A stretch of 64,000 nt of DNA, from contig JAAFKA010000017.1 of NCBI GenBank assembly GCA_013299115.1, positions 1 through 64,000 on the forward strand, read 5' to 3'. The position numbers were made by a program, and so were the translations under genes. Origin of the DNA: Cytophagales bacterium (GTDB lineage Bacteria > Bacteroidota > Bacteroidia > Cytophagales > Thermoflexibacteraceae). Positions 52,101 through 58,401 of the stretch are shown here, piece by piece (the first letter of the stretch is position 1; every line of letters begins with the position of its first letter). A model generated the notes under the pieces. That model saw nothing but the letters and a program-made list of their open reading frames with translations. It ran no database searches and was not told where the DNA came from.

Positions 52101-53110
52101 ACTGTAATGGTGGCACTGCTGTTGGCAATAATGTTTTGAGAACCAGTAGTAACTTGCAATGAAGGACGAACAACAGCAACAGGGTTGTAGGCTATGGAAG
52201 GAATAACACAACCATTAGTTAGGATATTAGTCAGTTGGTTGCCTGCTGCATTTATCAAAAAGCTGTTGAAAAAAGGTGCGCAACTTGGAAAGGGTGTAAC
52301 GGGTATATCGTTAAAATCGGGGCAGCAAGAACCTGCAAGAACAGTAGATAAAGCAATAGTGCGAATAAAACCTGTTGGCGTACCCGAATTGCTACCACCA
52401 TTTATTATAGAGTTATCTCCTGTAACAACAAGATTTCCATTCAAAATAGCTATACCACGAGGATTAAACCCTAAAATATTACAAACAGGTACAGTTTGCG
52501 TAAGAGTTGTAGCATTGAGAGTTAATAGCTGTCCTTGATTTGTATTGTTATTACAAGTGATATAAACATTATTTGCATCAAAAGTTAGGCCCAATGGCGG
52601 GAGTCCATTTGCCACTGAACTGACATTAAAACTGCGAATGGCTGTGGCAGTAGTTACAGTTGTAAATCTGATACGGTGAATTGCACCAAGTGCAGCTTGG
52701 GTAGCAGTACCTCTCCGAAGCACAAAAGCCTCTTGTGGATTTGTATTAGGTATAAAAGAAATATTATCTGCAATAATTGGATTACCTAAATTGTCTGTAA
52801 TTACCAAATTACCTACATTTGTAAAGGCACTATTATAAACCCTTGTAGGATTGTTTCTTTGGCAGACATACAAAAAGCCGCCATTGTTAGACATACCTGT
52901 CGGCTGTAGCAAGCCATTGATAGCAGGCGACACAGGTTGCAAGTTGCTTGCCTGAATTATCCTCGAATTGCTAAGGATAGCAATATCAGTGTAAAGCAGA
53001 GTGCCATTAAAATTGGTCATCGCGCCAATACTTTGGGCTACTATCCATGTACTCTTTAAAAGCAAAAGAGAACATAAGGACAAAAAGTAAATAAAATTTT
53101 TAAATTTCAT
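49133..53110 (-). CDS. Giant secreted protein with T9SS C-terminal sorting domain
   Basis: 1325 residues from MKFKNFIYFLSLCSLLLL (signal peptide, cleavage near STWIVAQ); an in-frame upstream extension to 53254 would add 48 residues coded by a 12-nt repeat and is unlikely. Residues about 30-300 look like a beta-propeller, then several Ig/CARDB-like beta domains (PPTTSGERYVYEVDL-type repeats). The C-terminal 75 residues (VTVYPNPTQETVNVNL..GKLAPGTYLLTL..) are a type A T9SS sorting signal, so the protein is exported and anchored or released at the surface. Likely adhesin or binding role. Confidence 0.88.
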   Translation of the reverse strand: MKFKNFIYFLSLCSLLLLKSTWIVAQSIGAMTNFNGTLLYTDIAILSNSRIIQASNLQPVSPAINGLLQPTGMSNNGGFLYVCQRNNPTRVYNSAFTNVGNLVITDNLGNPIIADNISFIPNTNPQEAFVLRRGTATQAALGAIHRIRFTTVTTATAIRSFNVSSVANGLPPLGLTFDANNVYITCNNNTNQGQLLTLNATTLTQTVPVCNILGFNPRGIAILNGNLVVTGDNSIINGGSNSGTPTGFIRTIALSTVLAGSCCPDFNDIPVTPFPSCAPFFNSFLINAAGNQLTNILTNGCVIPSIAYNPVAVVRPSLQVTTGSQNIIANSSATITVPFTIANVAASTVVTVRFRRLQLNAAGTTINTVTLPTQNYVGSGSFTYTNTINPPTTSGERYVYEVDLFTGQGINCPTIQGQYTVNITGCLPASEGTLIVGGGSRDILANTAMNINIPITISNIPIGTLVTFGLKRTKFSASNQNLGTVNLPTQSFIFGSVSPTYPDNVPASLAGERYVYEAATFTWQGDVCKKMEGSYTINVKACTGTANISVGSGSTTVPLGTTQVTVPAIVSLNDVNPISTPFDFTVTIRYYDANGFANSYNQTFYQLSNTSFSTTHNLPINISPTQTGRYEIVAVNIWFSNWNNQLCNVSYGSGIYVINVPCTPTLSTTAALATAQPCNLQVDFAMTCRQGTFLVEFYPQNGGTPFSNPALIIQRNLQTQPTGNTINLPLWGLTGTYYVRVITQNPSVVSSNYQTVTIPETTIDLVCDSAQFTNGQVIIPLTFTGIAPSPANPLTVFVNRQPAGQNFTATITGLPYQIIDTNPTSAGVSYQYAVRLQNTCNYTADSCSVTIPSLPICGGDLWGQDDPNDDGTECSTSENPWESPDIWLNPSPNAFNDDTDQAPVVGGTNYVYVRVRNRGTAADAGKLRLYWAAASTGLFWPNNWTNGMCNNGTTPVGGEITTTIVDDNGNVVTNGDITQGVNETRVYRFAWTFPNPNDYANCFYEGEYVQNHHFCLLARIEQPADGVCRTQSLPKETTNLGNNVVCNNNVFWQNITILTKEKGGNGTLQAGVIARTTCVTSSWFTKVAGKEESSNNTDKLYCLPLITKFTWTEAISKNASFFESPAGYLIVNLGQTLYDKWTAQGQQGSGITPYMGSSIRVLESGAYILVDLAPYEAYGLLHWFIPTSPFCNNYTIRLTQTACNSAGFCALMGGETFQLRNFCGSGKGGELPVEEIAGKTNLSADDVTVYPNPTQETVNVNLGKTEAKTVEVAVTDLMGRVIVAPQAYENNGGQLAINMGKLAPGTYLLTLQIGNQKITRKIVKQ

Positions 53111-53180
53111 TGTGTTATAAGATTTTAAAATGTTAAAATAATTTTTTATTTTGTAAATTTTTGCTTTTTTAATAAATTTA

Positions 53181-53252
53181 AAAATAAATTTCAAAATAAA
53201 TTTCAAAATAAATTTCAAAATAAATTTCAAAATAAATTTCAAAATAAATTTC
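53181..53252. repeat. 12-nt tandem repeat, six perfect copies
   Basis: AAAATAAATTTC from 53181, 53193, 53205, 53217, 53229 and 53241, plus a degenerate copy at 53169-53180. Read on the minus strand it encodes repeated KFIL. It lies 71-142 bases upstream of the signal-peptide start of the T9SS gene. Confidence 0.93.
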
Positions 53253-53254
53253 AA

Positions 53255-53734
53255 AAATTATTATGAAGCAATAGTTACAAGATAAATAGTTTAAGGGGTC
53301 TTAAACTTGCTGCAAAACTGATATTTTTATTTTATGAAAGCAAATAGTTTTGGCAAAAAAATTAAAAAAATGTAACATACGTTTTAGCGTGTGATTTTTC
53401 TCTATGTAATATATAACTAAGTATATTATTTTTTTGCACTTTACTTTGATAATTCACTTGATGTAATCTGTTTAAGCACACTGATAACGCAGATGATGCG
53501 GATTTTTACAGATAAAAACTGACAAAATCTGTGTTTTATCTGTAAAATCTGCGTTATCTGCGTGCTTAAACCTACTATTCGTTTATTTTTTACCAGACTT
53601 CGCACACCCCTCTATATCCTATACGTCAAAAATGGTCGAAACGCAACGGTAGGGTAAAAAAAAAATATTTTTTTTTATTCAAGCTGACTTTTCTTAGTTA
53701 TTGCTTACCTTTGCTCCTTTAAATCATCTTGTTT
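53255..53734. other. Intergenic region with repeats of families F and G
   Basis: Family F element at 53371-53394, family G stem at 53471-53570 (TTTAAGCACACTGATAACGC / GCGTTATCTGCGTGCTTAAA), then AT-rich sequence with a long T tract (about 53660-53680). A -7 box TACCTTTG at 53706-53713 precedes the ORF at 53735. No other coding signal. Confidence 0.7.
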
Positions 53735-54241
53735 ATGTGGTTAAAAAAAATAAAATCTTTCTTAGGTGATGTCTTTATTATTGGCGTTATTGTGTTATTT
53801 TTACTCGAAACTTCACTACATATCCAACCCAACGGGCTTATTATCCTCTTACTCACCATTATAATAACAATTCTATTGTGAGCAAGTGTGCAGGAGGCTT
53901 TGCAACTGAATTTGGCTTTTGTAGAGGAAGCCCGCCGTTTTGCTCTTTTGCATGGGGCAGCATTTGAAGTCGTACTGTTTCCACCCAAAGAATTTGTTTA
54001 TGTCAATTTGCTGCCACCAACCGAACAGCCCAAAGTGTGCAGCGAAGGTATGAAACAAACTTACAAAGTCTTTGCCGACTCCTTAGCCCGCCGCCAGATT
54101 CCTTGCTACGACATGACCGAAGACCTACAAGCCTTAGCCGCACAGGGCAAAAAACTGTATTTTTCTATCGATGGGCATTTTAACCACACAGGCAATTTGG
54201 AAGTGGCGAAACTCTGGGCAGCAAAGGAAAATAAAAAGTAG
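53735..54241 (+). pseudogene. Truncated SGNH-hydrolase-like gene with a 48-codon N-terminal piece
   Basis: ATG 53735 opens a 48-codon, two-TM-like piece that stops at TGA 53879. The same frame then continues without start to 54241 and encodes the end of an SGNH/GDSL-type hydrolase: FEVVLFPPKEFVY and the catalytic-type FSIDGHFNHTGNLEVAKLW (Asp-x-x-His). The central about 200 residues and the Ser motif are absent, so the hydrolase is dead. Whether the N-terminal piece is its old signal anchor (LLETSLHIQPNG resembles such anchors) or a separate small protein is unclear. Confidence 0.65.
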
Positions 54242-54250
54242 GTTTTCTAA

Positions 54251-54273
54251 TGTAGCATACGCTTTAGCGTGTG
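54251..54273. repeat. Family F repeat
   Basis: TGTAGCATACGCTTTAGCGTGTG; within duplicated block copy 1. The partner copy is at 57556. Confidence 0.8.
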
Positions 54274-54298
54274 CATGGTCAGGTACAAGAAGAATTTT

Positions 54299-54329
54299 TT
54301 GGATAGCAAGATTCAATTTTGTATCTTTG
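54299..54329 (+). promoter_or_regulatory. Promoter of nuclease-like gene 1
   Basis: TTG (54299-54301), 20-base spacer, TATCTTTG (54322-54329), a perfect consensus; 18 bases before ATG 54348. Conserved in the paralogous copy at 57603. Confidence 0.8.
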
Positions 54330-54347
54330 TCTAAAACAAAAAGTAAT

Positions 54348-54968
54348 ATGGAAAAGGTAATAAAAATTCCGTCATCTTACAGGTATTACAAATTAGAAAA
54401 TTTGGCAGCTATTTGTGGTATAGAACAAGCAGATGCAGAGAAACTGCTCTTACCTATACAAAATATTCCTGTATCCGACTTTTTGCAAACAACTATAGAC
54501 CGTAACTTAAATATGCCTATGCTAAATGAAAAAGCAAAGTCAGAGTTATTGGTTATGCCAATTTTGATGGAAGTTTGGGCTTTAAATAGGAACTTTAAAC
54601 CTATTTCGGGGGCAACTTTCAATGTAGAACCCAGTAAAGGACTGAAAGGCGTGGCAGATTTTCTTATTTCAAGCAACCCCAATGCAAGAGGAATAGAAAC
54701 ACCAGTAGTAGCTATATTTGAGGCAAAAGATGACAAATTAGACACTTGGTATGGGCAATGCGGGGCAGAGATGTATGCAGCAAGACTATTTAATGAAAGA
54801 AAAGGAAACAATATAAAAATTATTCATGGAGCAGTAACCAATGGTGTTGCTTGGCAATTCTTGAAATTAGAAAGACAAACTCTATTCATAGATACACAAA
54901 AATATGGTATTGCCAACCTGCCCCAACTTTTGGGGGCTATTCAAAAAGTGTATGATTTTTATAAGTAA
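54348..54968 (+). CDS. Predicted PD-(D/E)XK-fold protein, paralogue 1
   Basis: 206 residues from MEKVIKIPSSYRYYKLENL. Nuclease-like core: GVADFLISSNP (Asp), VVAIFEAKDD (Glu-x-Lys), then QCGAEMYAARLFNE helix, the order of PD-(D/E)XK enzymes. It looks like a small conserved hypothetical found also in cyanobacteria. The duplicate at 57651 shares about 85-90 percent of residues by eye, with all core residues kept. Substrate unknown; a stand-alone nuclease or antitoxin-like role is open. Confidence 0.75.
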   Translation: MEKVIKIPSSYRYYKLENLAAICGIEQADAEKLLLPIQNIPVSDFLQTTIDRNLNMPMLNEKAKSELLVMPILMEVWALNRNFKPISGATFNVEPSKGLKGVADFLISSNPNARGIETPVVAIFEAKDDKLDTWYGQCGAEMYAARLFNERKGNNIKIIHGAVTNGVAWQFLKLERQTLFIDTQKYGIANLPQLLGAIQKVYDFYK

Positions 54969-55045
54969 GCACTTTTTTGTTTTGTAGTTCTCTTATCTTT
55001 GCTTTGTATCTTTTATATTTCTATTATGCTCGGCAACTTAGAGAA

Positions 55046-55597
55046 CTATGCCACCGCAAAATCGGTATATTGCCTATACTGTGGCGGCTGAAAACCCAAC
55101 ACAATATCTGTTTTCTCAATCCCTTTTGTGACCAGTTCGTCTGCTACAAAACTTTCTGTGTTATTTTGTAGTATCCAAACCTTGCCATCTTGAATACAAA
55201 AATGAAAAGCAACCGTATAAATATACTTATCCCGATGCCAACCTATGGTAAGTAATTGATAGTGTTTATGCTCTTTGTCTATTATAAGATGACTGCGTAA
55301 GTCTGCATAAGCATTTTTTTTGTTTTGAAAATAACTTTGCAGTACTTCGCAAATTATCTGCTCGTATTTATTTATCTTTTCCATATGAAATTCAGAAACT
55401 GAAGATTGTCCCAAAAAAGATTTAATTTCTACTGCAATTTTTTCTAATCCTTTGGCAGCACCAATCACTCTTTCTGCACCTAAGTCAGCCCACAATTCTA
55501 CTTCTCCCGTACTAAGTTCTAAGGGGTCATTGGTAATTTCCCAGTTGTCTTTTAGCAAAGCTGTTTTGACAGCTTCGTGAAAATGGTCTTTTGCCAT
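55046..55597 (-). CDS. XisH-XisI fusion protein
   Basis: 183 residues from MAKDHFHEAVKTALL. The first about 78 residues are the N-terminal half of XisH (KDHFHEAVK, LWADLGAERVIGAAKG, KIAVEIKSFLG, with the PD-(D/E)XK-like Asp and Glu-x-Lys). After SEFH comes a full-length XisI (MEKINKYEQIICEVL, HYQLLTIGW, VWILQNNTE, DIVLGFQPPQYRQYT..AVA). In cyanobacteria xisH and xisI are adjacent separate genes needed for fdxN-element excision; XisH is normally about 138 residues, so its C-terminal half is lost by in-frame deletion. Function here unknown. Confidence 0.85.
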   Translation of the reverse strand: MAKDHFHEAVKTALLKDNWEITNDPLELSTGEVELWADLGAERVIGAAKGLEKIAVEIKSFLGQSSVSEFHMEKINKYEQIICEVLQSYFQNKKNAYADLRSHLIIDKEHKHYQLLTIGWHRDKYIYTVAFHFCIQDGKVWILQNNTESFVADELVTKGIEKTDIVLGFQPPQYRQYTDFAVA

Positions 55598-56165
55598 ATT
55601 TTTAATGCTTATAGTTGGGCAAAAATACAAAATTATCCGTAACAAGCCCTTTAGGGCCTGCCAAAGAAAAAAAAATCTCAATTGTACTTTTTATGGTTTT
55701 TATCGGGGCTGCCACCAGCAAAAATTAAGTTTAAGTGATAAAATCGGCTAAAAAAATATTTTTATCATTTTTTATATTTTTGTTTGTTTTATCAAAAATA
55801 AAGTTTTATCATTGTGGCAAATAACAAGAGTGAATAAAGCAAAAGGGATACTTCTCCTAAAAAAATTGACGAGTAAATGACTACGTTCTACTACGTCTCA
55901 CAAAATTATGAACCCCTTTTGAGTGTTTGCGGTGATTATTAACGGATAATTGACAAAAGAAACAATTAAGCTACTTTATGTCTGATACAATTTTGTAATT
56001 TGTAACCCGCAAACTCTTTTATTCACTGCGGATTGCCGCCCACTTGTATTTTTTATAGATTTAGCTTGCAATTCTTTTCGTTTTTTTGCACCCAAAACCC
56101 AGAAAAACGCAACGCAAGCCCTCCACCCCACGCCCAAAAATCACGTTTTAAGCCATATATTTGTT
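55598..56165. other. Non-coding region with TTTATCA sites and an unexplained structured stretch
   Basis: 55641-55662 holds the palindrome GCCCTTTAGGGC. 55735-55820 has four TGATAAA/TTTATCA motifs. 55926-56014 has a long-range stem GTTTGCGG / CCGCAAAC, then a hairpin GCGGATTGCCGC (56028-56039) and an unusually GC-rich purine-poor run about 56098-56145. No ORF of note. It may be a degraded mobile element end or a structured RNA; I cannot assign it. Confidence 0.4.
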
Positions 56166-56251
56166 TTAAGTGCCGTTAGGCACGAAATATTTATAGTAAA
56201 CAAATGCACCCCCTCTCTCCTCTTTTTTGTGCCGTTAGGCACTTTATATTG
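56166..56251 (+). repeat. Family C palindrome doublet, left boundary of the XRE/SSB segment
   Basis: AAGTGCCGTTAGGCAC with tail GAAATATTTATAGTA, spacer AAACAAATGCACCCCC and a TCTC-rich run, then GTGCCGTTAGGCAC (56229-56242). The inverse of 57104-57190 over about 80 bases. Confidence 0.85.
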
Positions 56252-56311
56252 GTAGCAAATCCAAAATTACACCGCAAAGGTCGCTAAGATTACGCAGAGA
56301 AACGCAGAAAA

Positions 56312-56590
56312 TTATAATTCTTTTATTTTTTCAGCAAATTTTAAAAGTTCTTTATATAAAGTGTCTTTTTTATTTTCGTTTCTTTTTTCCACTTCTTTAA
56401 AGCCTACCAATTCAATCTGTAAAATTTCGCATATTTTTACTAATTTATCTAAGGTAATTTCACTATTGCCACTTTCTAAGCTGCTATATTGAGCTTGCGA
56501 CAAGCCAAGAAAAACCCCCATTTCACCTTGTGAAATTTTTTCTTTTTTTCTTTTCTCTCTAATGGCATCTAAAATATCTTGTTTGCTCAT
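56312..56590 (-). CDS. XRE-family transcriptional regulator
   Basis: 92 residues from MSKQDILDAIREKRKKEKI. HTH of Xre/Cro type (ISQGEMGVFLGLSQAQYSSLESGNSEITLDKLVKICEIL split over the fold, recognition helix QAQYSSLESG) followed by a Lys/Glu-rich tail. A 12-codon longer start would lie over a perfect 11-bp palindrome (56594-56619), so the shorter start leaves that site as an operator right before the gene, suggesting autoregulation. Divergent to the SSB-like gene. Confidence 0.85.
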   Translation of the reverse strand: MSKQDILDAIREKRKKEKISQGEMGVFLGLSQAQYSSLESGNSEITLDKLVKICEILQIELVGFKEVEKRNENKKDTLYKELLKFAEKIKEL

Positions 56591-56593
56591 ATC

Positions 56594-56619
56594 CTTTTGA
56601 TAAAAAAGTTTATCAAAAG
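56594..56619. promoter_or_regulatory. Palindromic operator of the XRE gene
   Basis: CTTTTGATAAA, AAAG, TTTATCAAAAG: perfect 11-bp arms, four bases before the start codon. Half-sites TTTATCA recur near 55738, 55770, 55797, 55812, 56660 and 57308. Confidence 0.7.
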
Positions 56620-56740
56620 TAAACAAAAATAACTAAAAAATAAATAAACTGTAAAAATATTTATCATTTAGTTTGTTTTGTATTTATATTTTAAATAAAA
56701 TTGCAATATATTTAAAATATAAATTTAATCAATTACCACT

Positions 56741-57116
56741 ATGCAACGTATCGCAATTATCGGACATCTCTCAAGCTGTGTAGAAGTCTGCAACCAAGAA
56801 AATAAGGCTTTCCTCCGCTTTCAGGTAGCTGTAAAAGATAGAGAGATTGACCTCTATACAGGCGAAGTAAAAGAAGAAACGCAACATTTTGAGGCGGTGT
56901 ATTGGACTAATCAGACCAAAATAGCCAACCAACTCAAAGAAGGTAGCAAAAGATGTAGCTTATGTATTGGGCGTGGCTGTGGCAACTGCCAACCGTAGAA
57001 TAAAGGAAGTAAAACTTTATTTTGCAGTGGCTAAATACAAACGAATTACGTTAGGTCAGTTGTGCCAATTTTTCAAATTAGACTTAACGCAAATGCAAAA
57101 GAAGTTAAACTCCTAA
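56741..57116 (+). pseudogene. SSB-like (OB-fold) gene with frameshift
   Basis: ATG 56741 opens MQRIAIIGHLSS..VCNQENKAFLRFQVAV..TQHFEAVYWTNQTKIANQLKEGSK, a single-stranded-DNA-binding OB fold; it then stops at 56996 after a shift. The +1 frame from about 56951 continues coherently (VLGVAVATANRRIKE, then KRITLGQLCQFFKLDLTQMQKK) to TAA at 57114, ending inside the family C palindrome. SSB-like proteins of this kind are common on conjugative elements. A one-base insertion in the AAAA run at 56947 would explain it. Confidence 0.6.
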
Positions 57117-57190
57117 CGGAGTTAAAAAAAAGGGAGGAGAGGGGGTGCCTTGTTTACTATAAATATTTCGTGCCTAACGGCACTAAAAAA
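57104..57190 (-). repeat. Family C palindrome doublet, right boundary, inverted
   Basis: AACTCCTAACGGAGTT (57108-57123), a GGGAGGAGAGGGGGTGCC spacer, then TACTATAAATATTTC and GTGCCTAACGGCAC (57170-57183). Reverse complement of 56166-56251 with about ten changes. Confidence 0.85.
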
Positions 57191-57602
57191 AGAAAAGGCT
57201 TTTTTATTTAATTGTACTTTTCACAGGTTAAAATTTTATACGTTCTTTGAAAACTTAAAAACGGCAAAAGTTTTTTTTACAAAATTAAGGAAAAAAATAG
57301 TAAAAGTTTATCAAAAGTCGGTATTTTACACTACTTTTGCTCAGCTTTTGGCTCTTTTTGGCTTGTTACAGATAACGAGGTAAACTCTAAAATGTGCCAA
57401 ATTATAGCCCTAATGGGCGAAACGGACTAAAGTCCGTTATACAATTTTACGTTAAAAAACCATGATAAGATAATTTTATACTGAAAATTCATTGATTTTA
57501 TTGGAGGTGGCGAAACTTTGGGCAGCAAGGGAAAATAAAAAGTAGCTTATCAAATATAGCATACGCCTTAGCGTGTGCATAGCCAAGTGGTGGCAAAAAT
57601 TT
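57191..57602. other. Intergenic, repeats and duplication junction
   Basis: A family A palindrome AACGGACTAAAGTCCGTT (57421-57438) with GCCCTAATGGGC just before it, a TTTATCAAAAG half-site (about 57308), then from 57506 the duplicated SGNH tail (codons for EVAKLWAAR) and a family F repeat (57556-57578). A 77-codon open frame at 57150 has no coding character. Confidence 0.65.
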
Positions 57603-57633
57603 TTGGATAGCAAGATTCAATTTTGTATATTTG
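57603..57633 (+). promoter_or_regulatory. Promoter of nuclease-like gene 2
   Basis: TTG (57603-57605), 20 bases, TATATTTG (57626-57633). Both boxes are kept relative to copy 1 while flanks have changed. Confidence 0.75.
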
Positions 57634-57650
57634 TGTAAAACAAAAACCAA

Positions 57651-58271
57651 ATGGCAACTGCAATAAAAATACCATCTTCCTATCGATATTACAAATTAGA
57701 GGATTTGAAAAAAGTTTGTGGTATAGCACAAGCAGATGCTGACAAAATGTTGTTACCAATACAAGATATTCCTGTGTCTGTCTTTCTGCAAACAACTATA
57801 GACCGTAATTTGAATTTGCCTATGCTTAATGAAAAGGCAAAATCAGAATTATTGGTAATGCCTATTTTAACAGAAGTGTGGGCTTTAAATAGGAATTTTA
57901 AACCTATTTCTGGAGCAACTTTCAATGTAGAACCCAGCAAAGGTTTAAAAGGCGTGGCAGATTTTCTTATTTCAAGCAACCCTAATGCGAGGGGAATAGA
58001 AACACCTGTCGTAGCTATTTTTGAAGCAAAAGATGACAAATTAGAAAGTTGGTATGGGCAGTGTGGTGCAGAAATGTATGCAGCCCGACTATTTAATGAA
58101 AGAGAAGATAACAACATTCATACGATACATGGGGCTGTAACAAATGGTGTTGCTTGGCAATTTCTGAAATTAGAAGGACAAACTTTGTTTATTGATACGC
58201 AAATTTATGCTATTGCCAACTTGCCCCAACTCTTAGGGGCTATTCAAAAAGTGTATGATTTTTATAAGTAG
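57651..58271 (+). CDS. Predicted PD-(D/E)XK-fold protein, paralogue 2
   Basis: 206 residues, same length as the 54348 gene, MATAIKIPSSYRYYKLEDL. GVADFLIS, AIFEAKDD and QCGAEMYAARLF are unchanged; changes concentrate in residues 2-30 (KKVCGIAQADADKM) and near the C-terminus (EDNNIHTIH, QIYAIANL). The kept core and promoter suggest both copies are functional. An aldehyde dehydrogenase gene follows with its own promoter. Confidence 0.75.
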   Translation: MATAIKIPSSYRYYKLEDLKKVCGIAQADADKMLLPIQDIPVSVFLQTTIDRNLNLPMLNEKAKSELLVMPILTEVWALNRNFKPISGATFNVEPSKGLKGVADFLISSNPNARGIETPVVAIFEAKDDKLESWYGQCGAEMYAARLFNEREDNNIHTIHGAVTNGVAWQFLKLEGQTLFIDTQIYAIANLPQLLGAIQKVYDFYK

Positions 58272-58368
58272 TTTTTAAATTTACCTATTGTTTTTCCAAC
58301 GCCCAGATAACCACAGAAAACTGATAGAGAAAATAACAAGCAGGTAAACAAGGTTTCATTCTTTTTTG

Positions 58369-58376
58369 TAGCTTTG
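58369..58376 (+). promoter_or_regulatory. -7 box upstream of the aldehyde dehydrogenase gene
   Basis: TAGCTTTG, perfect TAnnTTTG, 25 bases before ATG 58402. Confidence 0.55.
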
Positions 58377-58401
58377 TCCCCCAACCAAAACACTATCAAA
58401 A

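Larger units (their letters stand above)
54203..54968 (+). repeat. Segmental duplication, copy 1 (about 765 bp; copy 2 at 57506-58271)
   Basis: Starts inside the SGNH remnant (GTGGCGAAACT.TGGGCAGC) and ends at the stop codon of the nuclease-like gene. It includes the remnant's last codons, a family F repeat, the promoter and the whole gene. Copy 2 keeps the same order, so the 12-codon SGNH tail at 57506 marks the junction. Confidence 0.85.
57506..58271 (+). repeat. Segmental duplication, copy 2
   Basis: See 54203-54968. Contains the last 12 codons of the SGNH remnant without the rest, showing that copy 1 is the original order and this the derivative. Confidence 0.85.

Noticed and set aside
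53181-53252. Possible plasmid iteron or origin repeats
   Set aside because: The 12-nt units are perfect, very AT-rich and directly upstream of a surface-protein gene; no Rep gene is near, so slippage repeat is the better reading.
53135-53254. Translation of the T9SS protein from the upstream ATG at 53254
   Set aside because: This would place a KFIL-repeat stretch of 48 residues before an otherwise ideal signal peptide starting at 53110; the inner start is preferred.
57150-57383. 77-codon open frame after the SSB-like gene
   Set aside because: Begins inside a family C palindrome and is dominated by Phe/Lys/Leu from AT-rich DNA; no conserved pattern.
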